A DNA stretch of 64,000 nucleotides from Istiophorus platypterus (GCA_016859345.1 CM029124.1:10620001-10684000), one strand, 5' to 3'; positions 13,620 to 26,620 are shown, counted from the first letter of the stretch. Notes: generated by a model not told the origin, from the sequence alone. Made by a program: numbers and translations.

Positions 13620-15440
13620 ATTTGTATTTTTTAATTAGTTATAATTTTTCTTTTTAATCTGGTTATATATTTGCGGTACAAACCACTATGAAAATCATGA
13701 ATCTTTACATCTCAATCCCCATTTACATTCAGGACATATTCAACGAGAGACATGCACAGTCAATCGATACTACATGTAGGAAAGAAGCATGAATTTTAAA
13801 AGGAATTTGTGAAGTATATGTTTTATTCCCATAGTCGAGTCCAATCAATGTTATCTCTCTTAGAGTCAGAGACCAGAGAACTAAGACTCCCGTGTTTGAT
13901 GTCTCCAGACAATCACATATATCAAATAATAGATGGGGGACTGATTTGAGGTTTTATACGATGAAATTCTTTATCAAATCTGAACTCTGAAGATCTGCTG
14001 CTGGAGCGTTCACCATCACCTTCTACATCTTTCTCATATCACTCCCTGTGGGATTTTACATCTTGGCCAGATCACAGGCAAAATCTTGAATTGAGTATTT
14101 GATAGAGCTACCCTAGACCACAGGAATGAAGTAATTTTCCTTCAAATGTCCCCTTTAGATTGGATTTATTATCAGTGATTTACATCTAATATAGCCTGAG
14201 CTCTAACATCATAAAATGCCATCAATTTAAACTCTGCGGTTTAAGTCGTACTTTTGTGACCATCGACAGGGATTCAGACTGCATAAATCAAAACTGTTGA
14301 CTGGCTGCTGTGACAAGCCCATCAGTGATGATCCAATGAACTGTGTCCTGCAGTGCAAAAGGTTATCATTGGTGAAGATATCACAAACCAACAACTCATT
14401 TGCCGTCAGATCCCACAAATCAAATAATAGGTGCGTTTCTGGTGCATATCTGCAGAGACCGTCGTCAACAATGCATCAACGTGGCCAAAGTCTGTGTTGC
14501 CTCTAACATTATGACATAACACCAACGAGAAAGTGCGCCAGATAGGAGAACACACTCAGAGGTTTAATGATATAATCCAACCAGTCAAATTTATTTGCAT
14601 TTTTGGATCATGTATGAAAATTCTTATTGTTTCTAAGACACAAAAATCTTCAGATGTAGTCCCAGATTACTGTTGCTGCCACACACCCCTTTGCCCAGCA
14701 AACTAAAGTGATCTGAATTACCAGAAATACAAAAAAGGAAGAGGGGCTCCCTGCTTTTGCACAAGGCTGCTTGTAGTTTTAAGATCTTTGTGTCTGATAA
14801 ATGTGGGTGCCCGCAAACACTTTGGCATGCTGTATAGGTAAAGTAAGAGATAAAATCTCCACGGCTTTGTCTTTGTGATGCTGAAATGGTGTGCCAACAT
14901 AAAGTGTGCTTGCTTGTGTGTGCGTGCGTGCGTGTGTGTGTGTGTGTGCGAGGGAGAGGATGGGGGTGGGTCTTGGTGGTTGCTGCAATGTCTTGCCATC
15001 CATTTAAGTTGTGTACATTTCCATCAACCCGTTTTGAAGTGCATAGCGTGGCACCATTTCAATAACAAACATGTTGCAATGCCGCCTTCATCAGGGCAGT
15101 TAGATAACCATGAACTATGTGATTCAAATGTCATTGACAAAAGGCATGACTTTTTTCTCAAAAGGTCACACTGTATCATCAGCCACACATTAAGGGCTGG
15201 GTTGGACATTTGTCCCTTTTTATCGCAGCTATTGCACCTTCCTAAGAGACATCACTTGAATATTTCGTAAAACGATTAATGTATTGCTATTGCTGCCAAA
15301 ATGCTTTACCTTCCCATAGCTCAGTGTCGCCTTAATTTACCTGGGTGGGTTAACTTAATTCAAAAGTTCAGGTCGGCAGAGAGCTGATCGGAATGAATGT
15401 TTCTACTCTAGTTTGAGAAAGCTAGAGGGAAATCCTGCAA
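13620..15440. other. Intron 1, right part: no gene seen
   Basis: Non-coding sequence apart from the GT microsatellite at 14915-14950. No exon or known repeat was recognised. Confidence 0.5.
14915..14950. repeat. Microsatellite (TG/CG)n
   Basis: Alternating TG tract with regularly spaced CG steps, followed by a G-rich stretch (14951-14970). Confidence 0.9.
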
Positions 15441-15449
15441 GTGCACAGT

Positions 15450-16830
15450 CATGGCCATCAGGCGTCCACACAGACGGGCGCGCAATGCGCATACAGTCTT
15501 AGTCTCTGTGCAGGCATAACAGAAAACATAGGCATGAAAATGAAAAGAGCGAACGCTTTGTTCGGTTTAAGACTGTGAAAGATGGAAATCATTCATTTGT
15601 AGGGACGGGTTCCCCCCGTGCGCCCTGAAACGGCTGTGCGTAAAAATGTGGCAGATTCATGGAAATCTACGAGGGGAAAAAAAACGCATTTTAGGCAGAA
15701 AACAAAAAATAACACTGTAACCAGTGCGCGGGGCATTGCCCTGTTCTCTAAAACCTTTCTGGTGTGATGAGGCGTGTTTTTGCACAATTGAAACTCACGC
15801 TGCTGTTGTGTCCGGACCAGTGCACCATCGCCTGGTTGTGTGCCGAGTCTCCCGAGAGAGCAAAAGTAGAAGTGTCCAGGTGAGGCTCGCTCGGTCTCGC
15901 GTTGGACCCTCTGCTTTCCTCCCCGCTGCGCCGGTGCTCGCCCCTGGGGCTGGAAACACCTTGGACAGTCTCCGCATATCTCTCCCTTTCATGCGCTTCT
16001 GCGCTTATACTCCTATCCAGGTTTCCGCCGTATGCTCGACCCGCGCTCCTCTTCGCCTTCTTCCTCGGCAAAATATTCGCCGTGGGTCGCCTTGGGTCGG
16101 CCTCGGACGCGTTACCGTACTTTTTACCAGCTGTTTGGAGACGACTGTCGTAGTTCGGCGCCGTTTCGGTGGCGGCCGGCGTCTCGCCTCTGAGTCCGCT
16201 CTGCGCTCCATCCCCCACCTGCTTGCCATTGTTCTGTTTCCAAACGCCGAACGCTTCCGTATCTAAAGCGTTTAAAACTTTTGTGCAGTTGTCGACTTGG
16301 GGTTCGAATTTGACCTCCGTTGATTTTCGGGTTACACCTGCTTCCACCTGTGTGACCTCCGGGCGGAAAAATCTGCCGTTTGCTCTGGGAGAACTTATTT
16401 CCGCTTGAGCCACCAACTTGGAGTGGAAGGGGTAGAACAGGACGAAAGCCAAAAGAGGAAAACTCCAGAGTGAACCCAGACCCATTGTGTTCTTCCTAAC
16501 TGATTGTCTATCAGTGGGGGGGTTGGAAAATAAAAAAGAAAAAAAGGATGAAGCAGAGCTATTCAACTTCTGAAATCAAGGTATCATCTTTACGAGCATG
16601 GAGCCACTCGGCAGACCCGCTCACGACCAGGAATCAGTCAAAGTGAGGGACCAGTTGAGGAAGCGCTGCGCGTCAGGCAAGCGCGCCGACGGAGAATGAC
16701 TGGCTGGTGGGAACGGCCACAGCTCATTGTTCAGGAGGACGCTGGAAAAAAAGGAAAAGAAACCGGGGTTTACGATGCTGAAATCGCGCGGAGTCGTTTT
16801 GAAATGATGCCACTGTCTTATTCGCGCCTG
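15450..16830 (-). promoter_or_regulatory. CpG-rich block over sorcs exon 1 and presumed promoter
   Basis: CpG steps become frequent from about 15470 to 16820, in sharp contrast to the AT-rich flanks. The block covers the start of intron 1, all of exon 1, the 5' UTR (above 16485) and the upstream sequence to about 16820. A CpG-island promoter with several start sites is the usual arrangement for this family. I see no convincing TATA box at a fixed distance. The AT-rich tract at 16961-17020 is a microsatellite rather than a TATA element. The transcription start is not determined. Confidence 0.6.
15799..16485 (-). CDS. sorcs3: SorCS-family VPS10 sorting receptor, exon 1 (partial; sorcs3-like)
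   Basis: First coding exon of a type I membrane sorting receptor of the VPS10P/sortilin family, which in vertebrates controls trafficking of neuronal receptors. Seen: the ATG at 16485-16483 sits in a strong context (ACAATGG). An in-frame TGA at 16578-16576 with no ATG between fixes this start. The exon reads 229 codons in phase 0 to a GTGAGT donor (15798-15793). Residues 1-28 form a signal peptide with a hydrophobic core (LLAFVLF) and an A-Q-A cleavage motif. Residues 29-203 are a low-complexity basic pro-region with RKKAKR at 141-146. Residues 206-229 (STFALSGDSAHNQAMVHWSG and on) are the family signature at the start of the VPS10 region. Sequons are at N66, N125 and N227. Known: SORCS1 and SORCS3 share DSAHNQAMVHWSGHNSS, while SORCS2 differs here. 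Inferred: sorcs3 rather than sorcs1, mainly from exon 2. The family call is near certain; the paralogue is about 65% likely. Confidence 0.93.
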
Positions 16831-16960
16831 GTGTTTTTTTATTTACTAACGTCTTTGGCTGCCTTTTTGTGGTTGTTTTTTTTAATTAAACCTATAAAAG
16901 TTATCCAAGTAATTTGTGATTTGCAGAAAGGCGTCGTGTTCATGCTGTCCTGCAGTTACA

Positions 16961-16986
16961 CACATACATACATATATACATATATG

Positions 16987-17018
<32 letters not shown>

Positions 17019-17019
17019 A
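16961..17019. repeat. Microsatellite (CA/TA)n upstream of sorcs
   Basis: Mixed acacatacatac and tatatata dinucleotide tract, mostly self-complementary, about 480 bp upstream of the sorcs start codon and just outside the CpG-rich block. Confidence 0.9.
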
Positions 17020-18794
17020 ATTTTTGCCTCGGAAAAACGACAGGAAAGAAAAACATCATTTGTTTGCGTCCAATCAACAGCGAGTTCACCTGCCACCGGT
17101 GTGCGCGGTGTGTGTGTGGGAGTACGTCTTTGAGGAAGTCCAGATGGATTCACCGATAGAGACCAGGACGTGTTACTTATGTCGATTTGATATGTAGAGC
17201 TGCAAGAAGCGCGGGGTTTTCTACATGTGTTTCTGGTGACAACATAAGGCTTTTATTTATTCTTTATTTATTTTAATGAAGCCACTAATACAGTGCGCCT
17301 CAGGCCTTCTACCGCACAAGAGCCCTCGGAAACGAGGAGCTTTGAAGTCATAGTATGATATGTTTACTGTCATCTCAATGATTCGTAGTGTCACACAGGC
17401 AACAAACCCCCCAAAAACTCTGTTTTAATCCCGGCACCTTCACGTTGTCGTATTTTTCATTGATTTTTCTTTTTTTTTTTTTTTTAAGTGTGCATTTGAA
17501 AAATTGGGCTTTCTCTAAATCAATATGCTATTTGAAAGGTATTAGTTTCAATTAGTGGAGCCAAATGAATCCTGAATGGCAATACCCCTTTCCTGCTGAC
17601 AGAGCTCCAGGTCAGTTGTAGCAAAAAAAACAAACCAACAAAAAAAAAACTTGTTTTTTTGATTTGGGAAAACACATTATGATGCCTGGTGATAAGGAGC
17701 TGAAACACTCTTTAGATTCGCTTATATCCTGAGGGAAAGCCATAAAGAGAAGGATTTCCATCTGTTTCAAGGACAACAAGCACATGTTTGGATCACAAAA
17801 ACAGGATGAAAAATATAACCAGATATGTCCTTCTAATGTGAGAGAATATGTTAGCTACAGCTTGAGATACAGTGAGAGCAATTACTCCCCTCTGTCAAGG
17901 TTAAACCAATCCATGACCTGGAGATACTCAGTGCAAATTTTTACACTTGCATGAACATGTCAGGTAGTCCTGACTGTTAGTTATGAGGAAATCTGTAAAA
18001 GTGAAGAGGAGACTGCTCCTGTAGTGCAGACTGCCACATCTCACTCATCATTTGATAGCGAACACAACATCCGAAAGCTGGTAAAGCCACATCATGCCGA
18101 TTTTCAGAATTCGTATTTAGGACTGCAGCTTGTTACTGTACTGTGGATGAACTCTCTGCTGCAAAATCATGTTTCTGTTGAGCTGTAAAACATGGTGTAG
18201 CGGGGGAATAAGAAAATTCACTATCCTTAAAAGCTGCACAGCAAGAAAAACAGTCCACTGAAGGGGCTGACATTAACATGAGTTCATTGCACCCTTCTGA
18301 TCACACAGTGCGGCGAAAACAGCAGTCGGAAGGCTAGCCGGTAGTGCTATCCTCCTCGGAGGCCCTCACTTTTTGGTCGCTGTTTTTTGGCATGGCTGTA
18401 TAAACAAATTGAGATTCATACAAGTGAGGGCTCTGGGCAGCAGGTGCTACTGTTGCAACTCCGCCTCACGCCAGACAGCTCACTCTCTCTGCAGGCCATT
18501 CCCGCCAGAACGCCTCTGAAATGAGGGGGTAATTGGACTGATCACACTCTGTTTACCCATTATGCTGCTAAAATGAAGTGGGTTGTTACCAAACACACTG
18601 TGACAGGCCGGGGAGGGAGGAGGAGCATCTTCCATCAATGACACATCTTTTAATCTGCACTAACCTTGGACCAAGAGGGACCAGTGTGTTTGTGTCTCTG
18701 TGTGCGTGAGTGTGTGTGTGTTACAGAGAGAGAGAGCATTTGTGCTTATATGTGAGGAAATATCTGGAGGGAGAGTTTTAATGTGTCAGTGAAA

Positions 18795-18846
18795 GTGTGT
18801 GCGTGTGTGTGTGTGTGTGTGTGTGCGTGTGTGCGTGTGCGCACGC
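18795..18846. repeat. Microsatellite (GT)n
   Basis: Long GT tract with GCGT interruptions. A shorter GT/GA tract lies just before it (about 18700-18735). Confidence 0.9.
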
Positions 18847-20239
18847 GTCTGCGCCTATGCCCCACATCCTGCATGTACTTACACTATGACAAGGAATATT
18901 GCATATCTTCCTGGGTGGAGGAAATCATGGATTCCACGTAAATCTGAGCCACAGTGAAAGAGAATAAGAAAAAGGGAGATGAGAGGACGAGACTGAGGAC
19001 TATGTACATCGGTGTAGCTCGTTCAATTTTATGTGCTCTCCTCCCCTGTGTAGATCATTAGCAAGATTATCAGATGTAATCATCTCATTCTGGTGGCGCA
19101 TAACTCAGACAGTCCCCGCAAACACCGTCATCCTCTCTCCTGATCCTGCTGAAGACAGAGAGCTAACTCAGAAAAGCTTTCAGGACAAAATCGGCTGTCT
19201 CAAGCTTGTTAGTTCCAACACTTCAGTGATCCCGGCGGAGTGGACGCACAGGCGGTAGCAGGAACCATAATGGCCATCACCCTGACAGCTCACACTCTCA
19301 TGCAGGAGATGAACAGCAAGGTGCACTCCCTACTCGGCGATACCCGCGCCATTAAAGAAGAGAAACTTTCTTTTATTGCAGATGGCAAAACACTTATTTT
19401 GTACCTCCTTCATCATCTAGATGAAAGAAAGGCATTTTAAAATCACAGTGGGAGGAGTAGTTTAGGACAGTTTGCCACTGCAATAAACTGGTCCTGTCGC
19501 TGGAAATACAACTCTCTTCATTGGTGAATCATTGTATTACCATTATGTCTTTGATGTCTTTGTTCTCAGGCCTTTGCCTGTACATGAGGAGCACAGGGAT
19601 GAGACTGTCAGTGCAATTTACTTGATCTCCCACAGCTGTAGCTCGTCTTTCACACGCAGCTGTAATGCAGAAGTTTGCAGAATTTTCAGATTTTTCCCAT
19701 TTATTACATCTTGGATGTGATTGTCATAGTTTCGCCATTAAGTCTCTCTGTCATGGTAACGTTGTAGTCGCTGACACAGAGACATTCCAAAAGCGGTCAG
19801 ATGATCAGACGGGGGGTAATCAGACAATTTAACTACGTAACCTGAGCATTTTTCTTCAGGTAAACCAAAAAGTGTGCACACCTCGGATGTACTAATCCAT
19901 CGTTTGAATCCTGTCTCCTGGAATTTGCATTTATATACAACAAATTAGGCGACAGCAAATAGGTTTTGTAAGAAACTGAACTGAATTACATTTTCTACCA
20001 ACATAATGAGAAAACGATGTAAATGAATGTATCTGCAAAATCTTGAGCTTATCAGTAGAATGCTTACTGGCGAGGTATTTCATCTGTTTTTGCTACGTTA
20101 CAATCTTGCAATATAATATCCACTTTAGCAATTAAGCATGATAAGCATGATAAGGTTTTTTTTAATGGCCATGTCTAGACACTTTTGGCACTTTGTAAAG
20201 TTTATGGAAAGTGCATGGTTGGTTAAATGTTGACAAAGG

Positions 20240-20520
20240 TAAAGCACAGGACAGTTTTCTTTAATAACATTTAACCAAAACCACAATCTTTCCCCAACCC
20301 AAGTATTTTAGTTACCAGGATATAACCACACACAGGACCCAGGATGCAATCCCTAGTATTCAGTGTCAAAGTCCCTGCCATCCATCCTCAACATCGCCCG
20401 GTGACTTTCTTGCAGTACACATCGGTAACATGTCCTTCGCTAGGAAAAAAAAACATGTTGCCAGGGCACAAAGTTCATGCAGCTATTACGTTCCTCTTAA
20501 AACGTAATGGGCAAAATTAA
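20240..20520. repeat. Probable interspersed repeat
   Basis: Contains aaccaaaaccacaatctttc, cccaacccaagtattttagt, and later atgttgccagggcacaaagt with ttaaaacgtaatgggcaaaa. I associate this block order with a common teleost repeat. The identification rests on memory and no second copy is present in the window. Confidence 0.4.
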
Positions 20521-22403
20521 TGATTAATATATGCACACAGTTTTCTAGAAGACAGTGTTGCTCATTGAACAGGAAAACTGTGGCTTTAGGTCTCAAAACA
20601 AACAATTTGCGTCATAATTTCACAGCTTCCTTTTGCAGTCCTCTTCTTTTTGAAATAAGTGTGGTTTGTTTAAAACCTGATCATCTGACTCCTTTTTCGC
20701 GATGACACTGCACTCCCAGATTTTTCACCAATTATATTAGTGCGTACGATGTTAATATCAACTAACAAGCAAAAGAGCAGAACCATCATTTAACAAGGGG
20801 TGATATCGTGCATATCATCATTTCTCATTTACAGGGTTAGCAGTTTCTTTCTATGCAGTACCGAGTTTGCATATTCTCTCCATGCTACTCCTACATGCAA
20901 GTCAGGAGAAATTCATACTTGAAACTGACATACCTGGCTAAGAATGTGTCCGACTGTCTCTTTCTATGAGCTGCGTGATGGACTGATAACCTTTGCAGCT
21001 GGTTTTCTGTTCTCGGCGAAATGTATGGCGGGAAAGGTAACAGCCCTTGAATAGGGTTAAGATGAAAGGGAAAGGAAGAATTTCCTTCTTCTATGAACCC
21101 ACTTCTGAGAGATTATGCGTGTTGAACGTATGTGGATCCAAATAAAAATTCTGATTCCTTTTTGGTCGGATGTGGCACCACACTCTGGCCTGACAATTAT
21201 GACCAATAGATATAACAACACTTTTATAAAACTGGTAAGTTCATTTCTAATGAACATGTTTGTTTATTGCCACTGGAGAGTGAACACCATCTGTTAGAAA
21301 ACAGAAATTCTTTGACCCACTTTGAAAATACAAGATCTGCCTCTTAAAGGGAAATGCCAGCAGTTTTAAGCAGAAGGGAAGTTTGAATTGCATAAGTGAA
21401 CATTTCATCTCATGTGAACCTTAGTCCAGTTGTTAGCATATGGCACTAAACGTGCCCCCCCCCAAAAGCTCATCTGGTGTAAGTTCCTACAGTGTAAGGA
21501 TGATTTTTTTCTGTCTGAGAACAACTGGTTCAGTAAAGTGCAGGTGGAGATCATTTCATTTTTTTATACTCTAATTTTTTTTTTGTATTAAAGTTAAACT
21601 TAAGGCAAATGCTCCCTGAATCTACAAATTGCCCTTTTTTCCCACTATCAGTAAGACCACATATGGACACTGTCTATGGTTTCTAGCTTTGGGACATCTT
21701 TTTGTTTTCAAAACACTGTTTAGGATGTCAGACCATGCTACGGATTTAATATATGCATCCATAGATTTAAAACTTGAGTAGTATTCTTATTTAAGTTAGT
21801 TCCAGTAGGATTGTATGGCCAAGAACAGCAGGATAGATTAGATTTAAAAAGTGATTTTAAAAAAGAAAACAACATGACACAAGTTCATCCAAATCCTGTC
21901 TCTCCTTGTTAGCATTAGTATGATGTCAGGGCAGATTTATAGCGGTATAACATGGCAAATTAAAAAAGAACCAGTACGTGTTTGGAATGAGAAAAAAAAG
22001 GAAGAAAAAGCTCATCCTTCCCATCTTCCCTGCTCCGACATCATAAACAAGTAATGGTTTTATCAGTTTACTGTCGTATTATATTTTATGCTGACAAGAG
22101 AGAGGCCAGAGGAAAGAAATGTCTTCCCCCATTACGGATTTTTTCCCACATTTACACATCGGCTGTGTAGTTTTGACTTTCAGTGGGCTTCCTTTAGGCT
22201 TTCCTCACAGACTAAAAGGAAAGTCGATACTGCTTAAAACCCTATGCAACTTTTCCAAGATTTTTTAAATGAGCACATTAGAACTCGGCCAAAGGTGAAT
22301 TATTCTCTGCTCTTGTACTTTTCTTGAGTCTATTGGCAGGCAATTGCTTACCACCAACAGCCCTTTTCCTCCCACCACACATGCCCACACAAACGCACAA
22401 AAC

Positions 22404-22480
22404 GCGCACACACACACACACACGCATGCATGCACGCACACACACACAAACGCATACGCATACGCACTCACACTCACACG
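22404..22480. repeat. Microsatellite (CA)n, interrupted
   Basis: CA tract with cgcatgcatgcacgca and cgcatacgcatacgca variants, followed by a C/T-rich stretch to about 22625. Confidence 0.9.
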
Positions 22481-24160
22481 TTTCTCCTTTTTTGTCTCCC
22501 TCTCTTTCTTGGTCTCTCGGTCTTCCTTTCAAGTACATTCCCACCCCCGAACCACCCCACCCAACCTCATCCTCTCTCTGTCTATGTGTCTCAACATGCA
22601 CTTCCTCACTTCTTTCCCATCTCACCCCTTTTGAAGTCTGAGACAGCTCAAAATCCAGCGTGGTTCTTTTTTGGACAGCCAAGGGAAAATTGCTCAGAAA
22701 GAGGGGCTCGAGTTCGATTACAGATGTTAATCAAAAAACCTACACTGCCCAGAATGGCGTGATGCGAGAAATGATTTCGGTTTCCATCTGTCAAAGCCAC
22801 TGTATGTTACACGCACGGGCCCATATGAAGATATATTGTACATCCACACGCACTTACTCTCTGGGCAGAATTAGAAGAATGAAAACTCACTAAGACTATA
22901 CAGAGGACACAACCATGAAGTGAAAACACCACCAAATAGCCACGCTCAAGCTATTGTATCATCTCTGGCTCATTGCAACTCATTGACCACGCAGATATAA
23001 AACTATTCTGCAAACCCTGGATTATGTTTTGTGGCAATGTTATTGAAATTTCATTCTCAATGGGGTTTTTTTTCAGGATAATTTAGTTATTTTTTTGTTA
23101 TCTTCCCATGATTTCTATTTGCAGTAATTATTAGTGCTGGGAAAGTTCCTAGAAATTTTTTAATGAATTGTTCATTATAAATTCCTCATTGAAAAAGCAA
23201 TTACATGACTTTACTTCCAATTCAACCGTAAAAGTGATTAGTTATATCACTCATTCCTTCATTTTATTTACTCAGCACAGCTCTGTTAACGGTATGTTTA
23301 AACAGCTCTAAATCTTCTGCCTCCACGTTACCTGTTTGGTGTTTAACAGAAATAGAAAATAGAAAATAGAAAACAAGACACTGTGGCTTAGCAAGCAGCT
23401 AGCCTACAATTTGAAGGGATTTACCCACCATCAACTGCTAGCTTAACGTTCACATGCTCTCTGAACAAAACAATATGACTCCTGAAAGTCCTGATCCCCG
23501 ATTGCCGAAACAGTCTGCTGTATACATCGCAGTTTTCTGACGGATCACATTTGACTACCACACTTGCCAAAGTTGTGCACTCTCCGCACGTAGGTGCACA
23601 GCTACGCACCAACCTTTACAGACCTGCAGTCAAGGCTGAGGGCAGGAGATGGCCTGTGATGTCTTCACTGGAAGCAAATGTGAAACTGTGAAAACATTAT
23701 CTTCACAAAATTCAATGAGAGTGATCAGAAAAAAATGATTATATGCCATGAACCATTAATTGGACCAAAGGTCTTGTAATAATTAATTCATAAAGTAACA
23801 AGGAAGCCGAATTCATAAAAGTAAAGATTGCCTATCAAATTAGTTACATATTCTCTAATGCCATGAAGTATAATCAGCGAAAAAGCGACATTAAAGCAAG
23901 CATATGTAATTTTCTTAGGAGGAAAAAAGTCAGTTTGCCAACTTGATGACTCTACTCTCTTGTTGTGCTACTGTTAATGTAAACTCTACTGTGCTGCCGT
24001 TTTATCTCATATCATTACTCAATAATTTTAACATTTGATGCCACATTATCTAAAAGATTTTCATTTTATTTTATGACTTGAGTTTGCCTAATTATGCTGA
24101 CAAGTAAGAGGACCAGAGGCAGTAGGACCAATTATGTTCTTCTTGTTTTACATTCAGCCA

Positions 24161-24221
24161 CAAACACACACACACACATACACGCACGCACATGCACAAA
24201 CACACACACACACACACACCC
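24161..24221. repeat. Microsatellite (CA)n, interrupted
   Basis: Two CA tracts separated by a tacacgcacgcacatgcac segment. Confidence 0.9.
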
Positions 24222-26379
24222 ATAGATTCTTATACATCATGCAAAATCAACAGGGAGGCATCTGATCAGGCTTAAATTCCTTCTCCAGCATGACAATGAC
24301 CCCATGCCAGGGTAATAAAGTACTAGTTCCGGCGACAAGAAGAACAAAGAGTCCTGCGACAGGTGGTCTGGCCCCTGAATCCACAGAAGAACCACGGCTG
24401 GTTCTCTAAAATCCCACCTGCCGAGCAGTTCAAACACTGTGCGCAGGGAGAATTAGTGCTGTTTTGAAGGCAAAGAGTGGTCCCACAAAATATTCATTTG
24501 ATTTAAATAAAGACTACTCATAGCATTATTTTTGAAAGCATCCGCCCTTCAGATCATGGAAAACTGGGTTACTTTTCTGATGATTGGGAAGGTTCTAGGC
24601 TAATCTGACATTTGTCGGTGCAATCCGGCAACACAGAACACAATCATTAATCTGATTAAGAAGCATATCAAGAGTACCTCTACTTTTGTCCATTGTGTAA
24701 TTTTTGATGGCATTGCATGGCACATTTACACACTCAGAATTCAGACCAGGGAGGGATGTTGTATCTACCAATGCATTAGCCCAGGACAGCTAGCACAATG
24801 GCTAGCCTGCAGAAGTCAACTGATAGCAGAAAAACTAAATTAACACATCCCAACAGCTGTAATAACAGAGTATGTACAAATAATGCTCCCAACAACGGTA
24901 TCTGAGGATACCATATGTATTCCGCCCATCAGCGCCGGGTGAGCGGTATAAACTGCGAATGTAGCTGTACATTTGGCGTTTTACTGATCCTGCAGCCATG
25001 TTTATCGTGGCCTTCTGCCGTGTCTGATCCCAGGCCAATCAGAGCATTTGCTGATGAATAGTGGGCAGTTTCTTCCTACTGGTAGCAAAATCCGACTGTG
25101 TATGGTTGGGACAGAAAAGAAGAGCAGGGGAAAAATCAAACCAAGACAATTCTTTTTTGTTACATACAAGAAGTAATGTTTAATAGAGGCACATAATAGA
25201 CACACATAAACTATTGCTATATGTAACTATAAGTGTTAAAATATGGGTCCTTTAAAGAGGGCAACTGCAATTACCACAAACCAAGTGGATTATCTTCTGC
25301 TGCACAACTTTGAAAGTTTTCCTTTCGAAGAAACACTTGATATAAAACGCCTCAGTGCTAACCCGCCGAGCGATATTGTTATAAACGGAACCGCTGGTCA
25401 AAAATAATCGCAGACTTAACATTGAGTGGTTCTCGAGAAAAAACGCTGGCTTGTCAAAGTAAGAGACTTTTTGCTTCTCGTGTGTTACATTCAGGGAGGA
25501 TGGTGCATGGTCAAGAACAGACTTTAATGATCTCAAGCATTTTTCTGAGAGGATTACCTAACATGAAAGCAGCGGGAGTCATCTAGACAAGGCCATAAAG
25601 CTGGGCCTGCTCGACAGAGCAAACAGAGCTACCCTACCGTACTTGACTACTACTCTTGCTGGACTGTCACTGGAATGAATACTACTAATTGAAGATGTCA
25701 CCCTTCCTCCACTCCAGCTACCACCTTTACGTTTTGCATCTGCATCATTATCCCATCATGCATGGGCCCACTATCTTTCATAATTACGCAGTGGAGTAGA
25801 CTGATGGTGATGCCATGGGATCCCCTTAATAGTCAGTTTTCTCTTTCCTTTTTTTTTTTTTTTTTACTTTTCAACTTGAACACCAAGCTGTCACATTTGC
25901 AGGCTCCACTGTAAATCTCATGATAAAACCGTGCAGATAAAGAAAGTGAGAAGGATGTATTAAACTTTCTGAGTTCTCACAGCTGTTCCCACAGTAAAAA
26001 TGCATACTATTACCTAGAAGACCAGATCAGGGCACAGCACAGCATTCAGCTAATTATAAAGCCAGGGTCAGTTCTGGCCAAAATACGAAGACAAATGAAA
26101 TGGAAGAGGGTTGAAAGTGCCTGCAGGGCTGCACTAGGCATGCTCCAGATGGATATGCAAATGTACAGACAGTAACACTCTGAATCATTTCTAAAAACTC
26201 TTTTATTTTAATTCACAGCATTATATTGCATGAAAACAGGTTCACGCTAATATCCTCAATAAATTTACTGCTGTAAGAATGGACAGCATAATAAAACACC
26301 AAAATGCCACTTAAAGGCCTAGAATTATCTTCAGCAATATTCAGTGTTCTATGGCCAAAAAAGTTCCATGGCCAAAGCT

Positions 26380-26620
26380 TATCACTTAGCAAGGTCCATA
26401 AAGGAATTTGTCTTCATGTTCAATGTGGAAGGACTTGACTTGCTTTCACGAAGCCCTGACCTCAAGCCCATCCAACATCTTTAGAATGATTTGGATTGTC
26501 AACCAGGAGCCAAAAAGCAATACCCAAACTTACTCATGCTCTTGTGGATGAATGAGGAAAATAAGAAAACACAGGAGTGGAGGCTATTATAGCTGAGTAT
26601 TTGCATAAATCTGAGGTACA
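26380..26620 (+). mobile_element. Tc1-like transposase fragment (decayed)
   Basis: Frame-corrected reading gives the end of a Tc1-type DDE transposase: a hydrophobic run, then RSPDLKPIQHL (intact members read about QSPDLNPIEHLW), then a degraded C-terminal segment. The DNA continues as gtggaggctattatagctg, the typical sequence just before the transposase stop in this family. The catalytic Glu of NPIEHLW is Gln here and the following Trp codon is a stop, so the element is inactive. The N-terminal DNA-binding half is missing. Confidence 0.8.

Larger units (their letters stand above)
1565..15798 (-). other. sorcs intron 1 (14,234 bp)
   Basis: Intron between SorCS exons 1 and 2, with a GTGAGT donor (15798-15793) and a TATAG acceptor at 1565. 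It is phase 0. A very long first intron is typical of SorCS genes in mammals; 14 kb would fit a compact fish genome. It contains an interspersed repeat, a dead LINE fragment and several GT-rich microsatellites, listed separately. I see no other exon in it on either strand. Confidence 0.9.
17030..26370. other. Upstream intergenic stretch: no gene seen
   Basis: Non-coding sequence with microsatellites (18700-18735, 18795-18846, 22404-22480, 24161-24221) and one probable interspersed repeat (about 20240-20520). Small open frames are mostly dinucleotide-repeat translations or unremarkable. Regulatory elements for sorcs may lie here but cannot be recognised by eye. Confidence 0.55.

Noticed and set aside
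15748..15798. Reading the sorcs exon 1 frame through to 15748
   Set aside because: The frame crosses a clean GTGAGT donor exactly where the conserved protein moves to exon 2. The extra residues do not match the family.
15724..16266. Plus-strand 180-codon frame opposite sorcs exon 1
   Set aside because: It is the antisense shadow of a GC-rich coding exon. It has no domain and no independent evidence.
16486..16566. N-terminal extension of the sorcs frame beyond 16485
   Set aside because: The extension starts at TTG and has no ATG before an in-frame TGA at 16578-16576. The ATG at 16485 has strong context and starts a proper signal peptide.
22278..22762. Overlapping open frames of 96-134 codons
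   Set aside because: They arise from the CA microsatellite and the adjacent C/T-rich tract. Several frames are open at once on both strands, as expected of simple repeats.
23120..23290. Possible end of a 'taatgcattac'-type repeat
   Set aside because: The similarity is too degenerate to defend.
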